A stretch of DNA of 64,000 nt, from positions 4,030,001 through 4,094,000 of the forward strand of contig NZ_CP060497.1 in NCBI RefSeq assembly GCF_014334135.1, in the 5' to 3' direction. A program made the translations under genes and the position numbers. Numbering within the stretch: the stretch's first letter is position 1; every line of letters begins with the position of its first letter. The notes below the pieces were generated by a model. It did no database searches. It saw nothing but the letters and a program-made list of their open reading frames with translations, and was not told the DNA's origin. Positions 1-8,492 of this stretch are shown here, piece after piece. Origin of the DNA: Olivibacter sp. SDN3. Lineage in GTDB: Bacteria > Bacteroidota > Bacteroidia > Sphingobacteriales > Sphingobacteriaceae.

Positions 1-1450
1 CATTGCTAAGTAAGTTATATAATATTTGTTTTATGCGAAAAGGATCTCCATAAACATATCCATTTTGATCAATATCTTTGACGAATATAAGCTTTAAGGC
101 TTTTTGTTCTGCCTGTAACTGCATGGCAGCAATCACTTCATCAACGAGTTGCTCCAAATAAAAGTCTTGGTTATTAAAGTTAAACTTACCTGAATTTATA
201 CGGTTATAATCTAATATTTCGTTTACTATCTGCAACAAATGTTCCGATGATTGATAGATAACATTTACTTTACGACTATTTAAGGGATTTTCTTCGCGCA
301 GCTGTTCTGCGTAACCGATAATGGATTGTAAAGGGGTACGTAGTTCATGGCTCATATTCGAAAGAAAACGTTGCTTTGCAGCGCTGTGATATTCTGCTTC
401 CTCCTTTGCTATTTCCAGCTCCATCCGATAACGATTGCTTTTTCTAATATCGGCCAATATCAATAATACCAACACAGCGGTGATCACAAAGAAGCCCAAC
501 ACAACTAAGTTGATTCTATTGACACTGTGATTGATAACCGAACGCGCTTGGGCATTTTCGTCTTCCATCTGTAACATGCCCTCGTTCTCAACGTCATTAA
601 GAATATTAAGCATTTTACTGACCAATAGGTTACCCGCGTAAGTAAGCTCAATTTCTCGGTCAATGAAAGAGCTGCTCTGTGCTCGTTGGGTTTCTTCAAT
701 TTGCCGTAATACACTATCGATAAGTTTAATGGCGCTGTCTTGCCTAGCCGTACTAATAGTGTCTATCAAGACATTTAATTCTTCTTTAACAATCCGGCGC
801 GGTTGTGTTACAACATTGGGTTCTATTTGAGGTCTTTTTCTAGAGCCAAATAGTTTGCCAAAAAAAGACCGGTCGTCTTGCATTGAAAAGGAATCTATTT
901 TTGCAACGTCGCCAGGCTCAATAGTCGTTGTTTCAATTTTCTTTCTACTGGTGACTACCGTACTATCTGCCTGAGGAGTGTTTTGTAGAATATCTCCTAT
1001 TGTTTGCAATTGTTCTGAGAATTCATGACCATCTACTAGTCTTTCTCTTACTTGTACATAAGCTTTAAAAAGCTTATCGCGTTCCACCAGCAAATGTTTT
1101 ATGGAATCAATTCTCTTGATCTGTTCGTTTTCTTCGGAATATAGACTTTTAAGCGAGTCTAGTGTCTGAGAAACGAGTTTGGATTCTTGCTGAAACTGAT
1201 CGTAAGTGTCGTTGTCATAAGCCAACACTTGTGCACGCTGCAATTGATCAAGTTGCATAATATCTTTTGATACCTGGCTTACCAGCCGCATCTTTTCATT
1301 CGGTTTGGCAATATTATCGACAGTTGAAAGAACACGTGTAAATGCATCTTTACTGATAATCCAAGCCGTTCCCAAAGCTGCACAGCAACAAATGAAGACA
1401 AATATTACTTTTCTTCTTACATTTCTGTTTGATTGCTTTTGATTTACCAT
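1..1450 (-). CDS. Sensor histidine kinase, 3' part cut by window edge
   Basis: The first 483 residues of a membrane histidine kinase read on the minus strand from ATG at 1450; the rest lies outside the window. Seen: a basic N-terminus (MVNQKQSNRNVRRK), a first membrane segment at about residues 14-32, a long charged extracytoplasmic region rich in coiled-coil-like heptads, a second membrane segment (LVVLGFFVITAVLVLLILAD), then the dimerisation/phosphoacceptor box FLSNMSHELRTPL with His-368. The window stops just inside the N-box of the ATPase domain (DPFRIKQILYNLLSN). The family autophosphorylates on this His and passes phosphate to a response regulator. No receiver domain is visible, but one could follow as in hybrid kinases. 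The ligand is unknown. Confidence 0.9.
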   Translation of the reverse strand, partial: MVNQKQSNRNVRRKVIFVFICCCAALGTAWIISKDAFTRVLSTVDNIAKPNEKMRLVSQVSKDIMQLDQLQRAQVLAYDNDTYDQFQQESKLVSQTLDSLKSLYSEENEQIKRIDSIKHLLVERDKLFKAYVQVRERLVDGHEFSEQLQTIGDILQNTPQADSTVVTSRKKIETTTIEPGDVAKIDSFSMQDDRSFFGKLFGSRKRPQIEPNVVTQPRRIVKEELNVLIDTISTARQDSAIKLIDSVLRQIEETQRAQSSSFIDREIELTYAGNLLVSKMLNILNDVENEGMLQMEDENAQARSVINHSVNRINLVVLGFFVITAVLVLLILADIRKSNRYRMELEIAKEEAEYHSAAKQRFLSNMSHELRTPLQSIIGYAEQLREENPLNSRKVNVIYQSSEHLLQIVNEILDYNRINSGKFNFNNQDFYLEQLVDEVIAAMQLQAEQKALKLIFVKDIDQNGYVYGDPFRIKQILYNLLSN

Positions 1451-1835
1451 TATTGTAAAGTTAATGATTTTTTATCAGTGATAAATATGATGTTATTCAT
1501 AATAAAAACTTACTTTTGTTTTCATGCCGACCATCTTTCGGTTGCTTTGTTAATTTAGACCGCTCCTTCCATATCCAAAAAATCTGTAAAACTCCGTTCA
1601 AGTCCGCTACTTCTTTCGCTTTCATTCAGCTATACTTCGCTCATACTTTACCTATGCTTCGCCTATTCCTCAGCTGTTCGTCACCTACTATCGCCTATAA
1701 GACGCTTATAACCGAAGCGGATAGGAGCGAGGTACCACATGAATGGAATAAGGATTTACCATGAATATCCAGTCTGAACATATAATGTGTTTTTAAAAGG
1801 GAGGCAATGGAAATTAGCATAATTGATTAAATGAA
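1451..1835. other. Intergenic region without a convincing gene
   Basis: This spacer lies between the diverging histidine kinase and the end of clpB. It contains the 11-bp repeat array described separately. The plus-strand open frame at 1516-1764 crosses that array; because the repeat period is not a multiple of three and the peptide matches nothing I know, I do not call it a gene. Confidence 0.6.
1603..1712. repeat. Degenerate 11-bp tandem repeat, ten units
   Basis: Ten consecutive 11-bp units run without gaps from 1603 to 1712, for example TTCAGCTATAC (1625), TTCGCTCATAC (1636), TTTACCTATGC (1647) and TTCGCCTATTC (1658). The plus-strand consensus is about TTCGCCTATAC. The array starts with TCCGCT and is followed by CGAAGCGGA, so its ends carry an AGCGGA/TCCGCT inverted pair. 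The period does not fit coding repeats. Function unknown. Confidence 0.75.
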
Positions 1836-1872
1836 AAAGCCTATAGACCAATCAATTTGGTCTATAGGCTTT
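1836..1872 (-). terminator. Terminator of clpB
   Basis: A perfect 16-bp inverted repeat, AAAGCCTATAGACCAA (1836-1851) and its complement (1857-1872), with a 5-nt loop. On the minus strand it lies about 20 nt after the clpB stop and ends in a run of five T (complement of 1834-1838). This is a textbook intrinsic terminator. Confidence 0.9.
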
Positions 1873-1891
1873 AACGATCGTAAAAGCAGCC

Positions 1892-4489
1892 TTATTGGTT
1901 TCCTTGCAGGAACACAAATTTATTATCGAAGGTGTCCAGTTTTATCTTACTTTCCTTATCTATTTTTCCAGCAAGTATTTCTCTCGATAATTCATTGAGA
2001 ATTCTTTTTTGAATAACCCGTTTTAGTGGACGTGCTCCAAACTGTGGGTCATAACCCAATTGTGCAAGCCAATCCAAAGCTTCGTCAGAAGCGTCAATTT
2101 GTATGCCCATTTCTGCCAATTGCCTTTGTATGCCTTTGAATTGTAAACGTACTATTTCTCCAATTTCCTCTCTATTTAGCGGAGTAAACATGATTACTTC
2201 ATCAATACGATTCAGAAACTCTGGTCGGATTGATTTTTTTAGCAGTTCAAAAACTTCATTTTTTGTTTTTGCAATAACCTCATCTTTATTTACTTCATTC
2301 AGTTCGCTGAAATTTTCCTGTATCAAATGGGATCCAATATTGGAGGTCATTATGATGATCGTATTTTTGAAATTTACCACGCGTCCTTTGTTGTCCGTTA
2401 GGTGTCCATCATCGAGCACTTGTAATAGTATGTTGAAAACATCGGGGTGTGCCTTTTCTATCTCATCCAAAAGTACAACAGAGTAAGGACGACGGCGAAT
2501 GGCTTCGGTGAGCTGTCCGCCTTCTTCATAACCAACGTATCCTGGAGGCGCACCAATCAGCCGAGAAACAGCATGGCGTTCTTGATATTCACTCATATCA
2601 ATGCGCACCATCGAATGTTCGTCGTTGAATAAGAATTCTGCGAGTGCTTTCGCCAGTTCGGTTTTACCAACCCCTGTGGTTCCCAAGAATATGAATGAAC
2701 CGATCGGACGTCTTTTATCGCTTAACCCAGCTCTTGATCTACGGATTGCATCTGAAATAGCCTCTATAGCCTCACTTTGTCCCGCTACACGCTTATGAAG
2801 TTCTTCTTCTAAATGAAGTAATTTTTCTCTTTCACTCTGTATCATTTTGCTCACAGGTATGCCGGTCCATCTAGATACCACGTCAGCTATATCCTCCGCC
2901 GTTACCTCTTCTTTGAGCATTCGCCCTTTACCTTGCTTTTCTTCTAATTCTTTTTTTAACTGTTCAAGCTCGTCCTGGGCCTGTTTGATACGACCGTAAC
3001 GAATTTCGGCTACTTTCCCATAATCTCCAGCCCGCTCTGCTTGTTCAGCTTCGAGCTTAAAATCCTCTATTTGCTGGACATGGTTATTTAAATTGTCAAC
3101 AAGTGACTTTTCACTTTGCCACGAAGCTCTTAGAGAGTCTCTTTCGGAGGCGAGGTTGGCAATTTCTCTGCTGAGCTCTTCAACTTTAACCGTATCGTTT
3201 TCCCTTTTTATCGCTTCCCGTTCGATTTCCAGCTGCATTATTTTACGCTCAATTTCGTCCACGGCTTCTGGCACAGAATCCATTTCTAAACGCAATTTAG
3301 AAGCGGCTTCATCCATCAGGTCAATAGCCTTATCGGGTAGAAACCGATCAGCAATATAACGTTGAGACAATTCCACTGCAGCGATAATGGCTTCATCTTT
3401 TATCCTTACTTTATGATGGGTTTCATACCTTTCTTTGATACCTCGTAAAATCGATATAGCATCTTGGGCATCCGGTTCGTCAACCATCACTTTTTGGAAT
3501 CGACGTTCCAATGCCTTATCTTTTTCAAAATACTTTTGAAATTCATTTAATGTAGTGGCTCCGATAGCACGTAATTCACCTCTAGCCAACGCCGGTTTTA
3601 GAATATTAGCCGCATCCATAGCTCCTTCACCTCCTCCGGCACCAACTAATGTGTGTATTTCGTCTATAAAAAGTATAATTTCACCGTTGCTATCGGTTAC
3701 TTCTTTCACTACAGCCTTTAAACGTTCTTCAAATTCTCCCTTGTATTTGGCGCCTGCAACAAGAGCCCCCATGTCAAGTGAAAAAACAGTTTTGCTTTTT
3801 AGATTTTCCGGAACGTCACCTTTGATAATTCTGTGTGCAATGCCTTCCGCTATAGCTGTTTTACCAACACCTGGCTCACCAACCAAAATTGGGTTGTTTT
3901 TGGTTCGTCTAGATAAAATTTGTATAACTCTCCTAATTTCATCATCTCTCCCAATTACCGGATCTAACTTGCCCGACTCCGCAAAATCATTTAAGTTGCG
4001 TGCATATTTGTTCAGCGCATTATAAGTTGCCTCCGCATTTTGGTCGGTTACACGACTATTGCCGCGTAACTCTGTAATTGCCTTTTTTAAATCTTTTTCT
4101 GTAACACCTTGATCTTTCAGCGAGGCAGCTGTCTTATCTCCAGCATTTAAAATACCTAACAAAAGATGCTCAACCGAAACAAACTCATCTTTAAAATCTT
4201 TTAGGTATCCTTGCGCCTTCTGTAATGCAGTGTTTGTTGATGTAGATAAGTATACATTACTGCCACTTACTTTTGGAAAACTATTGATCTGTTCATCCAA
4301 CGAATCGTTTAATCTATTTATATTAACATTAAGTTTTTTAAATAAGTGATTTACAACATTTTCATCCACCATTAATAGGGCCTTGAGTAAATGGGCATTC
4401 TCTATGGCCTGGTGCTGATTTCCACCAGCTATTTCCGAAGCTTTCTGAATAGCCTCTTGTGCTTTGATTGTAAAATTGTTTAAATTCAT
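1892..4489 (-). CDS. clpB: ClpB protein disaggregase
   Basis: Hsp100 AAA+ chaperone that, with DnaK, pulls polypeptides out of aggregates after heat stress; cytoplasmic. 865 residues from the chosen start MNLNNFTIKAQEAIQ, the usual ClpB length. Seen in order: Clp N-domain repeat, first AAA+ module with Walker A GEPGVGKTA near residue 200 and Walker B LFIDEIHTL, the long coiled-coil middle domain (about 400-530), second AAA+ module with GTTGVGKTE near residue 600, and the C-terminal D2-small domain. An in-frame ATG seven codons upstream would give MYFNNKK-, which does not belong to the family. No CIRCE element or -7 box was found upstream; a small hairpin lies in the leader. It ends at a strong terminator. 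Confidence 0.97.
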   Translation of the reverse strand: MNLNNFTIKAQEAIQKASEIAGGNQHQAIENAHLLKALLMVDENVVNHLFKKLNVNINRLNDSLDEQINSFPKVSGSNVYLSTSTNTALQKAQGYLKDFKDEFVSVEHLLLGILNAGDKTAASLKDQGVTEKDLKKAITELRGNSRVTDQNAEATYNALNKYARNLNDFAESGKLDPVIGRDDEIRRVIQILSRRTKNNPILVGEPGVGKTAIAEGIAHRIIKGDVPENLKSKTVFSLDMGALVAGAKYKGEFEERLKAVVKEVTDSNGEIILFIDEIHTLVGAGGGEGAMDAANILKPALARGELRAIGATTLNEFQKYFEKDKALERRFQKVMVDEPDAQDAISILRGIKERYETHHKVRIKDEAIIAAVELSQRYIADRFLPDKAIDLMDEAASKLRLEMDSVPEAVDEIERKIMQLEIEREAIKRENDTVKVEELSREIANLASERDSLRASWQSEKSLVDNLNNHVQQIEDFKLEAEQAERAGDYGKVAEIRYGRIKQAQDELEQLKKELEEKQGKGRMLKEEVTAEDIADVVSRWTGIPVSKMIQSEREKLLHLEEELHKRVAGQSEAIEAISDAIRRSRAGLSDKRRPIGSFIFLGTTGVGKTELAKALAEFLFNDEHSMVRIDMSEYQERHAVSRLIGAPPGYVGYEEGGQLTEAIRRRPYSVVLLDEIEKAHPDVFNILLQVLDDGHLTDNKGRVVNFKNTIIIMTSNIGSHLIQENFSELNEVNKDEVIAKTKNEVFELLKKSIRPEFLNRIDEVIMFTPLNREEIGEIVRLQFKGIQRQLAEMGIQIDASDEALDWLAQLGYDPQFGARPLKRVIQKRILNELSREILAGKIDKESKIKLDTFDNKFVFLQGNQ

Positions 4490-4847
4490 TTTTTTATTAT
4501 TAAAATACATTTCGATGAATATCCGGAAGTCACCTTCCGCTTCTTTTTCTTATAACTGAAGAGGAGGTAATTGGTAAAGAAAAGTAAATTTTCCAGTACG
4601 AAGAACGACGTTACTTCCGATATTTTTCCGTAATTTAATATCAAAACGAATACCAGCGGAACAAGTTTTTATAAAGTAGACATTTTGTCTTATAAATTTA
4701 TATGAATATGACTAAGTGTCTGTTCTATAGTTTCTTATGATGAAAAAATGTCGTGCATATCACTATTGAAATTTGCAGGGATTTTATGTTGAAGTGAAAA
4801 CGTCGCTGGGGGCGGTGATAGAGGAAGTCGAAAGTGTTAACTATCAA
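4490..4847. other. Intergenic region holding the clpB leader
   Basis: 358 bp between clpB and the SRPBCC gene. The only structure I see is CGGAAG-TCAC-CTTCCG at 4524-4539, about 35 nt upstream of the clpB start and therefore in its probable 5' leader. On the plus strand it is followed by a pyrimidine-rich run, so it could instead act as a weak plus-strand terminator. No gene or TAnnTTTG box was found. Confidence 0.5.
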
Positions 4848-5249
4848 CTATGTTTCTAGTGTATTTTTTAGTTTAGAAGTCTCAAAGTCTACCAGCTTTT
4901 TTAGTGGGCCACTAGCAATCATTTTCATCATCATATTTAAATCGGCAATAATTGTAAATACAGCTTCAGTTGCCGTCGCATCAATCATATTTAGTTTCCA
5001 AGTAAGCGACAGGTCAAAGGGTGCTTCTCCAACCGGTACAAATAAGATCTCTTTATTCTCTATCCGCTGACCTATCTTTAGTGATAATTTGGTCATATTC
5101 TGAACCGTGAAGCTGGCTTCATCTGTTGTTGATGACCAATTGTACACGTTCTCCGGCATTAGTTGTTCGTGATTGTTACAATCCGACAAAAAATTATAAA
5201 CAGTCTCTATAGGTTGTTTTATAATGCATTTGCTTGCTATAGTAGTCAT
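4848..5249 (-). CDS. SRPBCC-fold (START/polyketide cyclase-like) protein
   Basis: 133-residue soluble protein of the SRPBCC superfamily, whose members form a deep hydrophobic pocket that binds lipids or other small hydrophobic ligands. The N-terminal signature is visible: a beta strand (SKCIIKQPIETVYNFLSD) followed by the helix and the NHEQLMPENV turn. The strands alternate through the middle and a long C-terminal helix follows (residues about 105-130). No catalytic residues can be assigned. It starts 21 bp after the pyrE stop on the same strand, so it is probably cotranscribed with pyrE; a functional link to pyrimidine synthesis is not evident. Confidence 0.8.
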   Translation of the reverse strand: MTTIASKCIIKQPIETVYNFLSDCNNHEQLMPENVYNWSSTTDEASFTVQNMTKLSLKIGQRIENKEILFVPVGEAPFDLSLTWKLNMIDATATEAVFTIIADLNMMMKMIASGPLKKLVDFETSKLKNTLET

Positions 5250-5270
5250 AGTAACTCGGTGTAAATAGGA

Positions 5271-5921
5271 TTATACAGCTTTAGGTTCCCAGTTTGCAGG
5301 ATCCCTTCGCCATTCGCGTAAAAGTTCTTCTTCCTCATGGGGTATAAATCCGTTTTCAGATGCATATTTTATCAATGCGTTGTAGTTTGATAAAGTAGTA
5401 TACCTACATTTCGCTGCTTTGAAGTTTTCATCGGCAACATCAAATCCGTAACTGAAAATGGCTACCAAACCTACTACATCACAGCCTGCTTGACGAAGAG
5501 CCTCAACAGCTTTTAAACTACTCTTTCCCGTAGAGATTAGGTCTTCTATAATAACAACACGCTGGCCCTCAATTATTTCTCCCTCAATCATGTTTTGTCT
5601 GCCGTGATCTTTTGCACTTGCCCTTACATAAGCGAAAGGTAATCCTAACTCTTGCGCTACTAATACGCCTTGAGGTATACCAGCGGTGGCGACGCCGGCT
5701 ACCATACCTATGGAGCCAAACTCCTCCTGAATGACTTCTGATAACTTCTGACGGATATAGGTTCTCACCGTAGGATGTGATAAAGATATGCGGTTATCAC
5801 AATAAATAGGCGACCTCCAACCTGAAGCCCATGTAAAAGGTTTGGAAGGTTGTAATTTAATTGCTTTAATTTGTAATAAAAATTCAGCAACTTTTTGTTC
5901 AATCTCACTTTTGTGATTCAT
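5271..5921 (-). CDS. pyrE: Orotate phosphoribosyltransferase
   Basis: Converts orotate and PRPP to orotidine 5'-phosphate in UMP synthesis; cytoplasmic dimer. 216 residues, the normal length. Seen: the N-terminal FTWASGWRSPIYCDNR motif, the catalytic-loop region RASAKDHGRQN, and the PRPP-binding signature VVIIEDLISTGKS at about residues 123-135. It diverges from the Nudix gene, and the two 5' ends nearly touch. A promoter element TAAATTTG on the minus strand (5926-5933) lies only 4 nt before the ATG, so the mRNA may be leaderless. Confidence 0.97.
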   Translation of the reverse strand: MNHKSEIEQKVAEFLLQIKAIKLQPSKPFTWASGWRSPIYCDNRISLSHPTVRTYIRQKLSEVIQEEFGSIGMVAGVATAGIPQGVLVAQELGLPFAYVRASAKDHGRQNMIEGEIIEGQRVVIIEDLISTGKSSLKAVEALRQAGCDVVGLVAIFSYGFDVADENFKAAKCRYTTLSNYNALIKYASENGFIPHEEEELLREWRRDPANWEPKAV

Positions 5922-5925
5922 GACG

Positions 5926-5933
5926 CAAATTTA
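5926..5933 (-). promoter_or_regulatory. pyrE -7 promoter element
   Basis: The minus strand reads TAAATTTG, a full match to the Bacteroidota -7 consensus TAnnTTTG. Its end is 4 nt from the pyrE ATG, which places the expected transcription start at or next to the start codon. Confidence 0.6.
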
Positions 5934-5943
5934 TAAAATTTAT

Positions 5944-6531
5944 ATGAACGAATCGGTCCTTATTGTGGCTGATTTTAAACCTACCGAATTAGAGGGTTAT
6001 CAACAAATTGATTTACAGTTATTTGATTTTGTTAAACTTTTTAAGAAAAGTAAATTGTTGGCTCAACCCGATAATTTTCTATTATTGGTTGAAAGTCCGA
6101 AGACATTTTTCAGAGAAATTAAGAAAAACTTACGTGTGATCGGCGCGGCGGGCGGTCTGGTGAAAAATGGAACGGGTAAGTTTTTGTTTATACACAGGCT
6201 GGGAAAGTGGGATTTGCCGAAAGGAAAAATAGATCCAGGCGAAAAAAGTAAAAAGGCCGCTGTTAGGGAAGTGGAGGAGGAGTGTGGGATAAAGGTTGAT
6301 TATTTGGGTCAGAAAATACTATCTACTTATCATGCCTACGAGATGAAGGGTGAGGTCGTGCTAAAGAAAACAAATTGGTATGAAATGGGGGTGAACAAAT
6401 CTCCGGAATTGATACCACAATATAGTGAAGACATCACAGATGCGCAGTGGATTCGTAAAGAGAACCTATCGAAAGTATTAAGTAATACCTACGGCCTTAT
6501 AAAAGATGTGCTTAAAGAAAATGACTTATAA
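5944..6531 (+). CDS. Nudix hydrolase
   Basis: Nudix enzymes hydrolyse nucleoside diphosphates linked to another group; the substrate here cannot be read from sequence. The Nudix box is clear: GKIDPGEKSKKAAVREVEEE-CGI fits GX5EX7REUXEEXGU, in the middle of the protein. A distinct N-terminal domain of about 70 residues precedes it. I start at ATG 5944 (MNESVLIVADF, 195 residues). An ATG at 5920 would add eight residues but would overlap the pyrE start codon. The gene ends convergently with coaD, overlapping by 6 bp. Confidence 0.88.
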   Translation: MNESVLIVADFKPTELEGYQQIDLQLFDFVKLFKKSKLLAQPDNFLLLVESPKTFFREIKKNLRVIGAAGGLVKNGTGKFLFIHRLGKWDLPKGKIDPGEKSKKAAVREVEEECGIKVDYLGQKILSTYHAYEMKGEVVLKKTNWYEMGVNKSPELIPQYSEDITDAQWIRKENLSKVLSNTYGLIKDVLKENDL

Positions 6532-6993
6532 ATAGTTGATTACTTCTTTGGGAACTAAATGATTTATTATACCATTGTTTTTTAAAATATCTCTAACGAT
6601 GGTGGAGCTGATGTGCCCATTGCCTGGGCTGCTCATTAACAAAATAGTTTCGATACTGGGAGTTAACTGTAAATTGTTTTGTGCAATGGCATTTTCAAAG
6701 TCAAAATCCGTGCTATTCCGCAATCCTCTTAAAATATATTGGGCATTTATTTTTTTGCAATAATCAACTGTTAAACCTGTATATGTGCCAATGGTAACGT
6801 TGGAGTTGCCGCTAAAGATTTCGTCTAAGATATCAGAACGTTGCTGCAAGGTTAACAATGGCGTTTTGGAACTGTTGAGCCCAATAGCCACATGTACTTC
6901 ATCAAAGAGCGGGAGTGCTCTGCTAATAATATCTAAATGAGCATTGGTAATAGGATCAAATGATCCAGGGAATAGCGCAATTTTTTTTCTCAT
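6526..6993 (-). CDS. coaD: Phosphopantetheine adenylyltransferase
   Basis: Penultimate step of coenzyme A synthesis: 4'-phosphopantetheine plus ATP gives dephospho-CoA. 155 residues, typical for CoaD. Seen: the nucleotidyltransferase entry GSFDPITNAHLDII (the T/HxxH site), RGLRNSTDFDFE, and the C-terminal ISSTIVR motif. It has its own promoter element (TAAGTTTG, 7026-7033) in the gap after rsmD. The last two codons overlap the 3' end of the converging Nudix gene. Confidence 0.96.
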   Translation of the reverse strand: MRKKIALFPGSFDPITNAHLDIISRALPLFDEVHVAIGLNSSKTPLLTLQQRSDILDEIFSGNSNVTIGTYTGLTVDYCKKINAQYILRGLRNSTDFDFENAIAQNNLQLTPSIETILLMSSPGNGHISSTIVRDILKNNGIINHLVPKEVINYL

Positions 6994-7025
6994 AGTGTGG
7001 CTTTAGTAGTTGAACTCGTTTTTTT

Positions 7026-7033
7026 CAAACTTA
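7026..7033 (-). promoter_or_regulatory. coaD -7 promoter element
   Basis: The minus strand reads TAAGTTTG, matching TAnnTTTG, 32 nt upstream of the coaD ATG and inside the 74-bp gap after rsmD. Confidence 0.6.
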
Positions 7034-7067
7034 TGTAAAATTGGCTTGATATACAAAAATGCAGCAT

Positions 7068-7622
7068 CTAGCCGCTTGTTACGTAATTGTCCATTTCATA
7101 AAAACTAAACGACGAGTAACCATATTTTCTTTGTTCGGTAAAACAAGGGTGATCATTGATTTTTTTTGTGCTCGGATGTTCGAGTACGAATAATCCATTG
7201 GGCTGTAGTAGTTGATATTTAAAAATCATAACTGGTATCTGAGAAAGCTCCGGCAAATCATAGGGTGGGTCAGCAAAGATAAAATCGAAGCGTTGTCGAC
7301 AATTAGGTAGAAACTTCAGTACGTCGTATTTTAACACATCGATTTGTGGCAAATCGAACTTCTTCTTCAATGATTGAATGTGTAAACAGCATTTCGCGTG
7401 TTTATCTACAGCGCTAATATGCTTAACTTGACGGGACGCTAATTCCATCGTAATATTGCCCGTACCACTAAATAAATCGAGGGCTATAATATCTTCCCAG
7501 TCTAGTCGATATTGTAAAATATTAAAGAGAGCCTCTTTCGCAAGGTCAGTTGTAGGTCTAACAGGCAAGTTTTTTGGAGCCACAATTCTAGTCCCTTTTA
7601 ATGTGCCGCCTATTATACGCAT
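7068..7622 (-). CDS. rsmD: 16S rRNA (guanine(966)-N2)-methyltransferase
   Basis: Methylates G966 of 16S rRNA during 30S assembly, using S-adenosylmethionine. 184 residues. Seen: the family start MRIIGGTLKGTRIVAP, the RPTTDLAKEALFNIL segment, the SAM-binding LDLFSGTGNITMELASR motif, and the catalytic FADPPYDLPE (N6/N2-type DPPY). The start overlaps the end of the upstream DUF3822 gene by 10 bp, so the two are translationally coupled, an arrangement typical of Bacteroidota. Confidence 0.95.
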   Translation of the reverse strand: MRIIGGTLKGTRIVAPKNLPVRPTTDLAKEALFNILQYRLDWEDIIALDLFSGTGNITMELASRQVKHISAVDKHAKCCLHIQSLKKKFDLPQIDVLKYDVLKFLPNCRQRFDFIFADPPYDLPELSQIPVMIFKYQLLQPNGLFVLEHPSTKKINDHPCFTEQRKYGYSSFSFYEMDNYVTSG

Positions 7623-8431
7623 GACAAACCCAGAAGTGTGACGTTTCGATATAACTTATCAATTATCAAACTATTGCTGCATTGTACCTGGTCGGTCAGG
7701 TCTAAGAAACGAACACGGGTACTGTATTTAGTAAGACGTTTGTAGTAATCACTTTTTTCGTCGACTTTTCCGGTGACTAATATGGATGTGTCTACTAATT
7801 TTATGTTTAGCTGTTCAACAATAGTTAATAAGAAAAAATTGAATTCATCGGCATCGACGGTTGGCTGAACGGCGTGATATATTAGCTCCCCACTTTCAAA
7901 ATATGTGAAGTCAGATGCGCTTTCTTCAAAATTTATAGCCAATACTGTATCTTCTCCCCTTAGTTGTTTTTGAAGTACATTTAATAATATGGCAGACCTA
8001 GATATAACGTCAAACTCCTTGTACATGTTTTCAACAGCACGCAACGTATCATAAGGTGCAGAATACAAACACTGTATGCGCTGGTTGCAAGTGCTATTTC
8101 CTAATAATTTATGCTGTTGCTTTGATAGACACAATAAGTTAAGATAGTATATGTTTTGCTGTTCCGTATATAATTCTTTGGGTATCAGTAGTATGTTGTT
8201 GTTGTTGTATATTATTTGTTTAGATTTGTAAGGTAAATTTAGGAGATGATTAACTCGATCCTCTTCTAGATCGTTTTGCCAAGATAATAATAATAGCAAT
8301 GCATGGCTGTTGTCAAGAATAGATAGCTGATTTCTAATCTCGCCTAGCTGTATGAATAATTGGTAGTCCTCACTTTTTTCAACTGTGAAGTTATCGTCTA
8401 TAAATTCTATTCGTAATAATTCACTCATCAT
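7613..8431 (-). CDS. DUF3822 family protein
   Basis: 272-residue soluble protein that I assign to DUF3822, a Bacteroidota family usually found directly upstream of rsmD; function not established. Family members look like degenerate actin/ASKHA-fold proteins. Here the alternating strands around VLAINFEESASDFTYFESGEL would fit such a fold, but no intact ATP-binding loop is visible. The start is ATG 8431 or the adjacent ATG 8428. The -7 box TACTTTTG at 8435-8442 leaves only 3-6 nt before these codons, so the message is probably leaderless and an upstream TTG inside the promoter can be excluded. Confidence 0.8.
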   Translation of the reverse strand: MMSELLRIEFIDDNFTVEKSEDYQLFIQLGEIRNQLSILDNSHALLLLLSWQNDLEEDRVNHLLNLPYKSKQIIYNNNNILLIPKELYTEQQNIYYLNLLCLSKQQHKLLGNSTCNQRIQCLYSAPYDTLRAVENMYKEFDVISRSAILLNVLQKQLRGEDTVLAINFEESASDFTYFESGELIYHAVQPTVDADEFNFFLLTIVEQLNIKLVDTSILVTGKVDEKSDYYKRLTKYSTRVRFLDLTDQVQCSNSLIIDKLYRNVTLLGLSCV

Positions 8432-8434
8432 TAG

Positions 8435-8442
8435 CAAAAGTA
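8435..8442 (-). promoter_or_regulatory. Promoter of the DUF3822-rsmD operon
   Basis: The minus strand reads TACTTTTG, the same octamer found before nuoA, the transaldolase-like gene and the SRP RNA. It ends 3 nt before ATG 8431. Confidence 0.65.
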
Positions 8443-8481
8443 CCCTTTAGAAACGATATTGCAAAAAGCAATTTTTTGTAT

Positions 8482-8489
8482 TAGGTTTG
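8482..8489 (+). promoter_or_regulatory. Promoter of the RecD-like helicase
   Basis: TAGGTTTG matches TAnnTTTG. The 16-nt stretch TTTTGTATTAGGTTTG (8474-8489) recurs exactly at 22747-22762 before a lipoprotein gene. Confidence 0.6.
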
Positions 8490-8492
8490 AAT

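Noticed and set aside
1516-1764. 82-codon plus-strand open frame
   Set aside because: It runs across the 11-bp repeat array, has no family resemblance, and the repeat period breaks any coding periodicity.
3555-4025. Plus-strand 156-codon open frame inside clpB
   Set aside because: Antisense shadow of the conserved first AAA+ domain of clpB.
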